Origin: Mesostigma viride | Lineage: Eukaryota; Streptophyta; Mesostigmatophyceae; Mesostigmatales; Mesostigmataceae | NCBI GenBank assembly: GCA_009746045.1 | Contig: RPFO01001179.1 | Span: 62,001-126,000, forward strand | Direction: 5' to 3' | Length of the DNA stretch: 64,000 bases | In this document: positions 1 through 9,813 of the stretch, piece by piece | Numbering within the stretch: the stretch's first letter is position 1 | Layout of the letters: each line of letters begins with the position of its first letter | Notes under the pieces: model-generated | The model's database searches: none | The model's input: the letters and a program-made list of their open reading frames with translations, nothing else | What the model was told of the DNA's origin: nothing | Program-made: the position numbers and the translations under genes

Positions 1-190
1 TGTGGGGTTTCGCCTAAGGTCCTGAAGGTTGTACATACTTCTCAAGTTCTTCACTGAACACCTATGGGCTGCCACAGTTGGCCAACCTCTTGTACATGGG
101 TAACACAACGAGCCTCCCGGGAAGGGATAGGGACTCATTGTAATTTGTTTGTGCTCCTGAACCAGTATGGGTGCTATGTACATATAATAA

Positions 191-310
191 GGAATCCAAG
201 CTGACTGTCATGCCCAGTGGGTTGTGACTTGTAGTCGGGGAGGATGTCCAGGAATCCAAGCTGACTGTCATGCCCAGTGGGTTGTGACTTGTAGTCGGGG
301 AGGATGTCCA
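191..310. repeat. Exact 60-bp tandem duplication (2 copies)
   Basis: Two identical head-to-tail 60-bp copies lie at 191-250 and 251-310, each starting GGAATCCAAGCTGACTG and ending GGGGAGGATGTCCA. No difference is visible between them, so the duplication is recent or an assembly artefact. The flanking sequence is not repeated. Confidence 0.95.
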
Positions 311-2570
311 GTACCCATTGTGTGTGTTTGTATGTAGACTTGTGTGAGCTGCTACAGCTCAAGAAAAGAAAGGATTGGAGTTAACGCCAAGCGCATTGGC
401 GTGATCCTGATTCGGCATATCTCTGCGATTCCAGCGACACCGGAACGAGTTCATTCCGACAAGTATCAAGAAAGTTATGGTGTTCCGACTTCCCGGTCGC
501 GCGCGAGCGCGAGCCGGCTGTTCTTCTAAGTCGCGCGTGAATATGTGCCGACGGCATATGGGGTCGACAGTAATTCCTGGGCTGACAGGAATTAGGTGCT
601 GAACCTACGACGGTATTGGATTAATACGTCGTACGCAGGAAATAGGAACCTTAACCTGTGGTCTGTTGGTACCGCAGGCTTAGTCCTGGACTATTGGGTG
701 CAGACGCAATAATCACTGTGGACTGTACTCTGTGGTCACTGTGCCTGTATGGCAGACCTACTGTATAGGATCTGGACGCTGTACAGGTTGTTAATACTGT
801 ACCGGGGGTGTTAATACTGAGCAGGCCTACGAGGCTGCTCAGGCCTAGCAAAGCACAGTGCACAAGTATATAAAGAATAGGCCAGTGCCAACTGGTTAGA
901 TCTCTTGCGAGCCCGCCGCACGTGTATTGCCTTGACTTGGCAAACTCGTGTCTAAGCACTCACGTGCACGAGTGCTGTAAGCCTATATTTTTAACCAAGC
1001 TCCATTCCAACCATTCTCATGATGAATCTATCCGCGCGCATTGGAATCTATCTATCCCTACACATTGCGCTTTAACTTTAGAAAATACCTACTTTCCCTA
1101 CTATGCCTCCATCATGTGCCACAGCATAGTAAAGTTGCCTAGATACATCACTATCCCAACCCCCAAGTGCTCCATTATTATATCTAATATTATTTCTATT
1201 ATTACTATTAGCCATCACACACGTTGTCTATTGCCAGCAGACAGAGATAGAAAAGAGAAAGGAACCTTTTTACCTCTAGTGTGTGACCTGTCACAGCGGG
1301 GGGGATGCCAACTGGCTCTAATCTAATCACTATCACAGAAATCAGGAGCTTCGCGCCCCTAATTCCATACAAGAGGGTAGCCTCCGTGATAACTGCCCGC
1401 CTTTTCGCAAGGACGAAGCCACGGAAACCACCCTACCAGCGCCCACAGCTTTCGCAGCCAGGACGCTAGTCACAATACGTCACAGGAAACGACAATTCAC
1501 AAACAAAACAACAAGGAGGGGCGCACATCACCTCACCTCCTACGCGTGCAGGTAAGAGAGACGGAGCAAGGCGGTTGGCTGCAAGCGACTACCACATACT
1601 GCATGACAAAACGTACCTTGGCGTTGCGCAGCCGACTTTCCTCCCTGGCTTGTGGCGCCGATTCCTTGTGTGGTGCAGAGCCGAGCTCCCCGTCGGTGCC
1701 CAGTCGACAGGAGATGCTTCTAAGCCCTATCCTATGACCGCCCTTTCAGCTAGACGATGCCGCCGTTCACCACAGCCAGTTTCCCAGGCTGGCGGGTCGA
1801 ACTCGGCTTTCTATCTCACTAAATATTGGGCCGGCCCTGCGCAGGCCCTGCGCTATTAAGAATGCACCTTGCGGGCTATACACAAGGGCTCTTCGCGAGC
1901 ACCTGTGGAAAACCTCTAGAACTACCTCCGATCCAGTGTTACATCCCGATCCGGATGGTGCGAAAGATCTAATCTAGTATAAGGTGCAGTTTAATAAGCC
2001 GGCATAGCCGCGCATCCGCGTACCGCGATAGCAAGCAAAGATCGCAGTAAATTGACTAACTGAGCTGCGGTTTATCCTCAGCTAGGCCTTATAGCATGAT
2101 TAATTAATCTAGCTATATAACACGGCATGTCATGAGGCAAATGGCATCCGGATTAGTGCCCCTTGGTCTGAGAGAGTCGTCAACACTCGTTTCATTAATC
2201 ATCAAACCAAAGAGAGAGAGTCCATCGTCCTCAGACCAATTTCACCTAGCTGCGCTACCAAGCTAGCAAGTTGGTGTGCAGGCGCGCCGACATGCGCGCC
2301 GATCTTCCAGATACTGCCGTCAAGCCCCAATAGGTTCTGTCTGACGTCTAGGGCCGGCCCGGCCCCTAGAAGATCTCGTACTTCTGGCTAGGCCCAAAAT
2401 AATTGGTCTGAAACACACAAAGTACCAAATAAACACACAAAGTCCCGAACTTAGGACATATTCCCAAATAAGTCCCGAATTGAGTCCTATCGTCCGGCGG
2501 ACTATGAAAGCGAGCTATCGAAAGTCCCAAACGAATAACAAATGACTTTCGACTTATTTATTGAAGGCAT
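311..2570. other. Stretch without a recognised gene
   Basis: This region holds only short open frames with no recognisable domain, the longest 134 codons. It contains a TATA-like box near 867 and short palindromes. I see no tRNA, rRNA or transposase signal. The C-rich, poly-A-containing part around 1330-1530 could be untranslated or intron sequence, but nothing in it decides this. Confidence 0.4.
867..874 (+). promoter_or_regulatory. TATA-like box
   Basis: TATATAAA followed by GAATAGG has the form of a core TATA box on the plus strand. About 55-75 bp upstream there are two direct repeats of GTTAATACTG. No convincing gene starts downstream, so it may belong to a decayed mobile element. The call rests on the motif alone. 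Confidence 0.25.
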
Positions 2571-2603
2571 TGTTACGCCCATACAAAGGTCTGGGCCGTA
2601 ACA
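2571..2603 (-). repeat. Inverted TGTTACG/CGTAACA junction, possible LTR edge
   Basis: The 33 bp begin TGTTACG and end CGTAACA, a perfect 7-bp inverted repeat. Read on the minus strand they start TGTTACGGCCCAGACC and continue into TTCAATAAATAAG, a poly-A-signal-like run. This resembles the edge of an LTR pointing left, abutting the copia fragment on the right. No partner LTR is visible, so it is tentative. Confidence 0.25.
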
Positions 2604-3050
2604 CTGCTGCAGGCTGCCCCGTTGCTCCTGTCTTCTGCCCCTTCGGAGGACTCGACGGCTCAGCCGGCGGCGTCCGGGTCTACCGTTAGCATCGGTGGCA
2701 CGCCGGAGCCCTACGTGCTCCCCCCGGCCGCTGCGGCCGCCATCAAGGCTCTCGTGCGGACCCCACCTGCTTCACCCGCTGCAGCCTCTGCCGCCTCCCC
2801 ACCTGCGCCCACCGGCTTGCACCACACTGTGTCTGGTGAGGGTGGGCCCTACACGCCAGTGTGCCCTGCGTCCCTTTCAGCCGCTAGTGGGCCTGACACG
2901 CCAGTGCGCCTTTCGTCCCTTTCAGACGCTAGTGGGCCTGCCACGCCGGTGCGCTCTGCGCCTGTGTCGGACGGCCGCGGGCCTGCCACCCCTGTACGCT
3001 CTCCGCCGCCCTCGGACGACCTGACGAGCACGGCTGACAGTTACCCGTCT

Positions 3051-3206
3051 CGCCCGCCTGGCTTTTCTGGCTCGGCGTCGTCAGGGGGTCGCCCGCCTGG
3101 CTTTTCTGGCTCGGCGTCGTCAGGGGGTCGCCCACCTGGCTTTTCTGGCTCGGCATTGTCAAGGGGTCGCCCGCCTGGCTTTTCCGGCTCCGCGTCTTCA
3201 GGGGGG
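3051..3206 (+). repeat. 39-bp minisatellite in the copia linker (4 copies)
   Basis: Four head-to-tail 39-bp units start at 3051, 3090, 3129 and 3168. Because 39 is a multiple of three, the reading frame carries a 13-residue repeat (RPPGFSGSASSGG and variants). The region before it (2840-3020) is a looser series of P-A-T-P-V-R repeats. It lies just before the RT domain, where copia polyproteins usually have a low-complexity integrase-RT linker. Confidence 0.9.
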
Positions 3207-3228
3207 CACTGCTGGACATCCAATCTGG

Positions 3229-4437
3229 ATGTCCGCACCGCAGCTGGATGTCCGCACCGCCTTCCTGTACGCGCCTCTGGATGAGGAAGTCTACGTTCTT
3301 CCCCCCAAGGGATTTGAGGAGCGGGATGCCTCCGGGCAAGTGCTCCTTTGGCTCCTTAAGCGGAGCCTGTATGGCCTCAAGCAGGCGCCACGGAACTGGC
3401 ATCAGACGCTGCGCGAGTACCTCGTGCAGGAGACGGGTGCCATCCAGAGCAGGACGGACACCTGCTTGTTCCTGTACACCGGCGGGTTTGCTTTCGTGCA
3501 TGTGGACGACTTCTTGGTCTCTCACTCCTCTGCGGCGTGGCTGTCCCAGTGGATGCAGCAGGTGTCTCACCGGTTCCAGATCACTGAGTCTGACGCGCCC
3601 TCCTTGTTCCTCGGGGTCTCTATGGACATCGACTCGACGGCGCACACAGTGTTCCTGCATCAAGGCCCCTACATCGATGCCCTCGCAGAACGCTTTGGTG
3701 TCTCCCCTCGGGCGGTGCGGACGCCCATTACTCCCGACACCCCCCGTGGCGAGGGGGGGCTGCTGAGTGCGGACGACAAACGCACTTACCAAAGCCTCAC
3801 CGGGGCATTCATGTACGCAATGCGGTGGACGCGGCCTGACCTGGCATATGTGGTCAACGTGCTGGCCCAGCACATGCAGAACCCGACGGAGGCCCTTCTT
3901 GCCCTGGCATACCGGGTGTTGCAGTACCTGGTGCATACCAAGGGCCTGGGCCTACTCTATCAGGGTGAGGGGGGAATGTTGGCCTACTCCGACGCGGACT
4001 GGGCTAACGACCCTGTGGACCGACGGTCGGTCACGGGGAACGTGGTCATGTACCGCGGTGCTGCTGTGGAGTGGAACAGCCGCAAGCAGCAGACCGTGGC
4101 CCTGTCGAGCTGCGAGGCCGAGTACATGGCCCTGGGGGGTGTCACGCAGCAGGTGGTCCCCCTGATCACCATCGCAAGGGAGCTGGGCGATCTGACTCCT
4201 GGGCCAATTCCAGTGTACTCTGACAACACTGTTGCGGTTGCGCTGACGCGTGACCCCGTCCATCCGAAGAGGACGAAACACATCGATGTGAAGTATCACT
4301 ACATCCGCGAGAAGGTGGCCGATGGCACCATCCGGGTGATTCACCTCCCTGGGGTGGACATGATCGCCGACATGCTTACCAAGGCACTTCCTGAGCCACG
4401 TTTTGTGATGCTCAGGGACAAGATGATGGGCATATGA
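3229..4437 (+). CDS. copia RT-RNase H, 3' part of the pol gene (partial)
   Basis: An open frame of about 402 codons. The N-terminal part carries the copia RT block LDVRTAFLYAPLDEEVY, then SLYGLKQAPRNWH, and the active-site block FAFVHVDDFLV. The C-terminal part is a copia RNase H: AYSDADWANDPVDRRSVTG, then SSCEAEYMALGG, VYSDNTVAVAL, KRTKHIDVKYHYIRE and a final MIADMLTKALPEPRF. The stop lies about 130 bp before the polypurine tract, as usual in the family. This is a remnant of a mobile-element polyprotein, not a host gene; the upstream polyprotein is missing. Confidence 0.92.
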   Translation: MSAPQLDVRTAFLYAPLDEEVYVLPPKGFEERDASGQVLLWLLKRSLYGLKQAPRNWHQTLREYLVQETGAIQSRTDTCLFLYTGGFAFVHVDDFLVSHSSAAWLSQWMQQVSHRFQITESDAPSLFLGVSMDIDSTAHTVFLHQGPYIDALAERFGVSPRAVRTPITPDTPRGEGGLLSADDKRTYQSLTGAFMYAMRWTRPDLAYVVNVLAQHMQNPTEALLALAYRVLQYLVHTKGLGLLYQGEGGMLAYSDADWANDPVDRRSVTGNVVMYRGAAVEWNSRKQQTVALSSCEAEYMALGGVTQQVVPLITIARELGDLTPGPIPVYSDNTVAVALTRDPVHPKRTKHIDVKYHYIREKVADGTIRVIHLPGVDMIADMLTKALPEPRFVMLRDKMMGI

Positions 4438-4637
4438 GCCATCTGTCAGTGCTGCCCTGTTAGTCGGCACTCTAGGACAGCAGTGTAATGTCTGAGTGCT
4501 GAGTGCTGCATTATCAGGAATAGCACTTAGTGTGGCATGGCAATCATGATGGCATGTGTACCGAAGGGGGGTGTCAGAAGTATCGACACACCTGCCCAGG
4601 AAGAAGTAAATAGTTTGATCAAAGTATCTACATTTGT

Positions 4638-4814
4638 CATCTAGTCGCTCCACACGTAAGCCAGCCATAATTTCAATGCACAAGGATACACATTTCCATC
4701 ACCATTCATCTTCATCATCCTGAACGACTCGAAAACGCGGAAAAGATAACGGCAGGCTCGAGCTACCATGGTCCGGATTCTCCCGATTTCTGGCCTGCGC
4801 TGGTTGTCTCTTTG
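4638..4814 (+). mobile_element. 5'-truncated non-LTR/Penelope-like insert, 3' end only
   Basis: These 177 bp are the reverse complement of 52792-52968, and I found no mismatch. The copy is flanked by the 8-bp target duplication ACATTTGT (4630-4637 and 4815-4822). It ends with the same 3' terminus, GGTTGTCTCTTTG, as the longer copy at 52792-53631. A fixed 3' end, a variable 5' end and target duplications are the mark of target-primed reverse transcription. The insert splits the copia LTR, so it is younger than the LTR. Confidence 0.85.
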
Positions 4815-5051
4815 ACATTTGTGGCAGAAATTCAGTTAGATACTGACTAGACTAGATGTTGTGGAGTTGTACGGAATGAGTTTTCCGTCAAGGAATAATT
4901 AGTCCTTGTGTTAGCTGGTTTGCTACTTGGACAATTTTGTTGTGATTGGTCATAACTTGTGTAGACCACCGTGATGACGTGGTGGACACGCAGTGAACAC
5001 ACGTGGCGTGTGGCATGCACACTCTGCTACTGTCCGCTAGCTCGTCATTTG

Positions 5052-5058
5052 TATATAA
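5052..5058 (+). promoter_or_regulatory. TATA box in the copia LTR (U3)
   Basis: TATATAA about 130 bp before the AATAAA at 5185-5190, at the place expected for the core promoter of an LTR. Confidence 0.5.
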
Positions 5059-5207
5059 TGACGTGACCATTTTCATTCGGGCTCCGAGAGTCTCTCACTA
5101 TCTCGCACTGCTTCCAGCAGCTGGTCCTCTGGCCGAGGCCAACATTTTCGAGGATGAGCAAGTTTGCCGTATGATATTATAAGGAATAAATTTTTATTAT
5201 TCTGACA

Positions 5208-5373
5208 CAGATACCGAAAGGTGGGCGGGCGCCAACCTTACGGCGCCAAACTTACCGGCGTCGCAACTTAACAGGAGGAAAAAATGGTTTCGACTTAGGA
5301 CTTTGTTTTTTTGCAAAACTTAGCCCTGACCGGGAGAAGACAAGTCTGCGGCCTGCGGGGGCTGAGATTAAAT
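5208..5373. other. Spacer between copia LTR and TIR element
   Basis: A short spacer with no gene. It includes GGCGCC-type palindromes at 5230-5260. The 17-mer AACAGGAGGAAAAAATG near 5269 recurs near 46523. Confidence 0.4.
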
Positions 5374-5903
5374 AAGAGGTACCTTGAAATTAAATAAGAG
5401 GCGTGCCTCTATGAATATATAGTTTTGGAGGCGAGTTTCTGTTGGCGTTAAGTCGTAGTATTGTACGATTGATAGATTGGTAGTGCATTGGTGGTACTGC
5501 ACGACGGTATTGGACGGAGTTCCCGGAATCCCGGTCTGGCAAGCGGATTTTGCATCTCACGGGTACACGACGCGGCACGACGTTGTACGACGCAGAAAAG
5601 CTAGGAACCTAGGCGACTATTTGGCGCCGCGTCGGTCGTGACGTTGTTTACTCCGTTGGATCTGCATCTACGGCGTTCGTGGGTTGTTTCGAAACCCGGT
5701 CGATGAGATTTAAAGGAGAAGTCGGGTATATAAGAGATCCTTCTTTCACCAATACTGTGAAAACGGTAAAGTCGAGATGAAAGACGGCTTAATAAACGAA
5801 GCATGTTGTCGTCCTCTACTGCACATTAACGCCAATCGAAATTCACATCGTAAAATATATTTGGATAGAGGCATGTCTCGTATTTAAAGTCAAGGTACCT
5901 CTT
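5374..5903. mobile_element. 530-bp TIR element (MITE-like)
   Basis: The ends are inverted copies of each other. The left arm 5374-5451 and the reverse complement of the right arm 5825-5903 both begin AAGAGGTACCTTGA and both reach TTGGCGTTAA, with scattered substitutions, giving terminal inverted repeats of about 78 bp. GATTA occurs just outside both ends (5366-5370 and 5904-5908) and may be a target duplication, but three extra bases on the left leave this open. No transposase frame fits inside, so it is non-autonomous. The right half (5590-5903) recurs, reverse-complemented, at the start of units U1 and U2 near 52302 and 56995. A TATA-like box lies at 5727. Confidence 0.75.
5727..5734 (+). 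promoter_or_regulatory. TATA-like box inside the TIR element
   Basis: TATATAAG. The same box is present, inverted, in the related segments at 52.5 and 57.2 kb. No coding frame follows here. Confidence 0.25.
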
Positions 5904-6173
5904 GATTACCGTAGTGGTCAAAGTCACTTTGCGTCTAACTACTTTGCGAATCGACCTCGCAAACTGCTATCGATGGGCTTCATTTTGGGTCGCAAAGTGC
6001 AAAAGTTACCGCGCCGCGCCCGCGCCGCGCCCGCGTCGCGCCGGGCCTTTAGAGCCCGCTCAAGCTTGGCTAGCGAACGCGTCGCGCCACAATTTTCGCG
6101 TGAGTTAGGAAATAAATCCTTATTAAAAAAACATCCTTATCTAATACATCCTTATTGAAGTAATATCAACATA
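5904..6173. other. Spacer with inverted match to 46365-46466 and a GC tract
   Basis: Positions 5904-5990 match the reverse complement of 46365-46466, sharing GATTACCGTAGTGGTCAAA, ACTACTTTGCGA and TTCATTTTGGGTCGCAAA. 6008-6042 is a CGCGCC-rich tract. 6100-6165 is AT-rich with repeats of ATCCTTAT. No gene seen. Confidence 0.55.
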
Positions 6174-9100
6174 CAAGATCGGGGGCTCCGCCCCCGAACC
6201 CCCGCTACTTGGCAGATTCTGTGCCTCAACGGCTTTTTGTGCCTCAACGGCGAGTACCAGCACAGCCGTACACTCCCGCTTACACAGCCCGCCCACTAGC
6301 AAGACAGCCGAACCTGTACGGCCGGCCACAGCCTGTGATTCCATGGATTACGCCACGATTCCATGCAAACTCATGGTGCCGGACGGTTTGCTGGCCTATT
6401 TTGGGAAGCCGGTGGCTGAACCGAACCGCAACTAAACCTGGTCTGTCAGTAGGTCAGGTCCGTCCGTCAGCTTTCTCGCTTTTTGCCAGCAACCGCCAAA
6501 TACCCCTTGAATCGGTCCTCTCCTCGCCGTTTTCCTTGCCAATTTCCCTCGTCCGTTCCAAACGCCTAGGCCAATTTCAAGCTCAACTCGGAAGGCAAGG
6601 CTTTGGCGCTTAGCTACTTGGAAAATAAGACCGTTATGCGGAGGTTACGGCAGTTTCAACAAGAAACGCTTTTACTGATTGACGGTTGGCAGGTATTTGT
6701 TTGAGTTCCGTGTTGAGAAAAGTTTCGGCGCCAGACGCTACGCGGTGACAGGCCGCTAGAAAGCCTACGGCCGCGATCTGCGTAAAGATTTTGCGTAAAC
6801 AAATTTGGCGTTCGGATTTTCGCGCTACTCGGGTACGGACAACGTTTGCCGGAAGAGTTTGCGGAACAAATGGCGCAGCCAAAAAGTAGTATAAAGGGCA
6901 ACAAGATCGGGGGCTCCGCCCCCGAACCCCCGCTACTTGGCAGATTCTGTGCCTCAACGGCTTTTTGTGCCTCAACGGCGAGTACCAGCACAGCCGTACA
7001 CTCCCGCTTACACAGCCCGCCCACTAGCAAGACAGCCGAACCTGTACGGCCGGCCACAGCCTGTGATTCCATGGATTACGCCACGATTCCATGCAAACTC
7101 ATGGTGCCGGACGGTTTGCTGGCCTATTTTGGGAAGCCGGTGGCTGAACCGAACCGCAACTAAACCTGGTCTGTCAGTAGGTCAGGTCCGTCCGTCAGCT
7201 TTCTCGCTTTTTGCCAGCAACCGCCAAATACCCCTTGAATCGGTCCTCTCCTCGCCGTTTTCCTTGCCAATTTCCCTCGTCCGTTCCAAACGCCTAGGCC
7301 AATTTCAAGCTCAACTCGGAAGGCAAGGCTTTGGCGCTTAGCTACTTGGAAAATAAGACCGTTATGCGGAGGTTACGGCAGTTTCAACAAGAAACGCTTT
7401 TACTGATTGACGGTTGGCAGGTATTTGTTTGAGTTCCGTGTTGAGAAAAGTTTCGGCGCCAGACGCTACGCGGTGACAGGCCGCTAGAAAGCCTACGGCC
7501 GCGATCTGCGTAAAGATTTTGCGTAAACAAATTTGGCGTTCGGATTTTCGCGCTACTCGGGTACGGACAACGTTTGCCGGAAGAGTTTGCGGAACAAATG
7601 GCGCAGCCAAAAAGTAGTATAAAGGGCAACAAGATCGGGGGCTCCGCCCCCGAACCCCCGCTACTTGGCAGATTCTGTGCCTCAACGGCTTTTTGTGCCT
7701 CAACGGCGAGTACCAGCACAGCCGTACACTCCCGCTTACACAGCCCGCCCACTAGCAAGACAGCCGAACCTGTACGGCCGGCCACAGCCTGTGATTCCAT
7801 GGATTACGCCACGATTCCATGCAAACTCATGGTGCCGGACGGTTTGCTGGCCTATTTTGGGAAGCCGGTGGCTGAACCGAACCGCAACTAAACCTGGTCT
7901 GTCAGTAGGTCTGGTCCGTCCGTCAGCTTTCTCGCTTTTTGCCAGCAACCGCCAAATACCCCTTGAATCGGTCCTCTCCTCGCCGTTTTCCTTGCCAATT
8001 TCCCTCGTCCGTTCCAAACGCCTAGGCCAATTTCAAGCTCCACTCGGAACGCAAGGCTTTGGCGCTTAGCTACTTGGAAAATAAGACCGTTATGCGGAGG
8101 TTACGGCAGTTTCAACAAGAAACGCTTTTACTGATTGACGGTTGGCAGGTATTTGTTTGAGTTCCGTGTTGAGAAAAGTTTCGGCGCCAGACGCTACGCG
8201 GTGACAGGCCGCTAGAAAGCCTACGGCCGCGATCTGCGTAAAGATTTTGCGTAAACAAATTTGGCGTTCGGATTTTCGCGCTACTCGGGTACGGACAACG
8301 TTTGCCGGAAGAGTTTGCGGAACAAATGGCGCAGCCAAAAAGTAGTATAAAGGGCAACAAGATCGGGGGCTCCGCCCCCGAACCCCCGCTACTTGGCAGA
8401 TTCTGTGCCTCAACGGCTTTTTGTGCCTCAACGGCGAGTACCAGCACAGCCGTACACTCCCGCTTACACAGCCCGCCCACTAGCAAGACAGCCGAACCTG
8501 TACGGCCGGCCACAGCCTGTGATTCCATGGATTACGCCACGATTCCATGCAAACTCATGGTGCCGGACGGTTTGCTGGCCTATTTTGGGAAGCCGGTGGC
8601 TGAACCGAACCGCAACTAAACCTGGTCTGTCAGTAGGTCTGGTCCGTCCGTCAGCTTTCTCGCTTTTTGCCAGCAACCGCCAAATACCCCTTGAATCGGT
8701 CCTCTCCTCGCCGTTTTCCTTGCCAATTTCCCTCGTCCGTTCCAAACGCCTAGGCCAATTTCAAGCTCCACTCGGAACGCAAGGCTTTGGCGCTTAGCTA
8801 CTTGGAAAATAAGACCGTTATGCGGAGGTTACGGCAGTTTCAACAAGAAACGCTTTTACTGATTGACGGTTGGCAGGTATTTGTTTGAGTTCCGTGTTGA
8901 GAAAAGTTTCGGCGCCAGACGCTACGCGGTGACAGGCCGCTAGAAAGCCTACGGCCGCGATCTGCGTAAAGATTTTGCGTAAACAAATTTGGCGTTCGGA
9001 TTTTCGCGCTACTCGGGTACGGACAACGTTTGCCGGAAGAGTTTGCGGAACAAATGGCGCAGCCAAAAAGTAGTATAAAGGGCAACAAGATCGGGGGCTC

Positions 9101-9813
9101 CGCCCCCGAACCCCCGCTACTTGGCAGATTCTGTGCCTCAACGGCTTTTTGTGCCTCAACGGCGAGTACCAGCACAGCCGTACACTCCCGCTTACACAGC
9201 CCGCCCACTAGCAAGACAGCCGAACCTGTACGGCCGGCCACAGCCTGTGATTCCATGGATTACGCCACGATTCCATGCAAACTCATGGTGCCGGACGGTT
9301 TGCTGGCCTATTTTGGGAAGCCGGTGGCTGAACCGAACCGCAACTAAACCTGGTCTGTCAGTAGGTCTGGTCCGTCCGTCAGCTTTCTCGCTTTTTGCCA
9401 GCAACCGCCAAATACCCCTTGAATCGGTCCTCTCCTCGCCGTTTTCCTTGCCAATTTCCCTCGTCCGTTCCAAACGCCTAGGCCAATTTCAAGCTCCACT
9501 CGGAACGCAAGGCTTTGGCGCTTAGCTACTTGGAAAATAAGACCGTTATGCGGAGGTTACGGCAGTTTCAACAAGAAACGCTTTTACTGATTGACGGTTG
9601 GCAGGTATTTGTTTGAGTTCCGTGTTGAGAAAAGTTTCGGCGCCAGACGCTACGCGGTGACAGGCCGCTAGAAAGCCTACGGCCGCGATCTGCGTAAAGA
9701 TTTTGCGTAAACAAATTTGGCGTTCGGATTTTCGCGCTACTCGGGTACGGACAACGTTTGCCGGAAGAGTTTGCGGAACAAATGGCGCAGCCAAAAAGTA
9801 GTATAAAGGGCAA
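6174..9813. repeat. Tandem array of five 728-bp units
   Basis: Units are 6174-6901, 6902-7629, 7630-8357, 8358-9085 and 9086-9813. Each starts CAAGATCGGGGGCTCCGCC, which folds as a GC hairpin (GGGGGC-TCC-GCCCCC), and ends with GTATAAAGGGCAA. The only differences I see are three substitutions that split the array into units 1-2 (GGTCAGGTCC, AACTCGGAAGG) and units 3-5 (GGTCTGGTCC, CACTCGGAACG). Open frames of 93-138 codons occur on both strands in every unit, but they overlap each other in several frames and show no domain, so I do not call genes. Such homogeneity means recent amplification or gene-conversion-like exchange. Confidence 0.95.

Larger units (their letters stand above)
2606..5207 (+). 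mobile_element. 5'-truncated Ty1/copia LTR retrotransposon
   Basis: A fossil copia element. What remains is a Pro/Ser-rich linker, reverse transcriptase, RNase H, a polypurine tract at 4563-4571 and a 3' LTR at 4572-5207. Gag, protease, integrase and the 5' LTR are not in the window, so it cannot be autonomous. The RT-RNase H order and motifs are diagnostic of Ty1/copia. A younger 177-bp non-LTR insertion sits inside the LTR. The RT-RNase H part reads open over about 400 codons, which suggests moderate youth. Without a second LTR the age cannot be estimated. Confidence 0.9.
4572..5207 (+). repeat. 3' LTR of the copia element
   Basis: The LTR begins TGTCAGAA directly after the purine run and ends TTCTGACA, a perfect 8-bp terminal inverted repeat with the canonical TG..CA. 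It is 636 bp long, of which 185 bp are the nested insert plus its target duplication, so the original LTR was about 451 bp. It contains a TATA box (TATATAA, 5052-5058) and AATAAA at 5185-5190, giving a U3-R order. The matching 5' LTR is not in the window. Confidence 0.85.

Noticed and set aside
6209-9525. Repeated 93-138-codon frames in the 728-bp units as genes
   Set aside because: Units are identical as DNA, so repetition of the frames is no evidence of selection. Frames overlap on both strands and show no domain.
6174-9813. Helitron ends for the hairpin-headed repeats
   Set aside because: No consistent CTRR after the hairpin and no TC start with an A/T target could be found.
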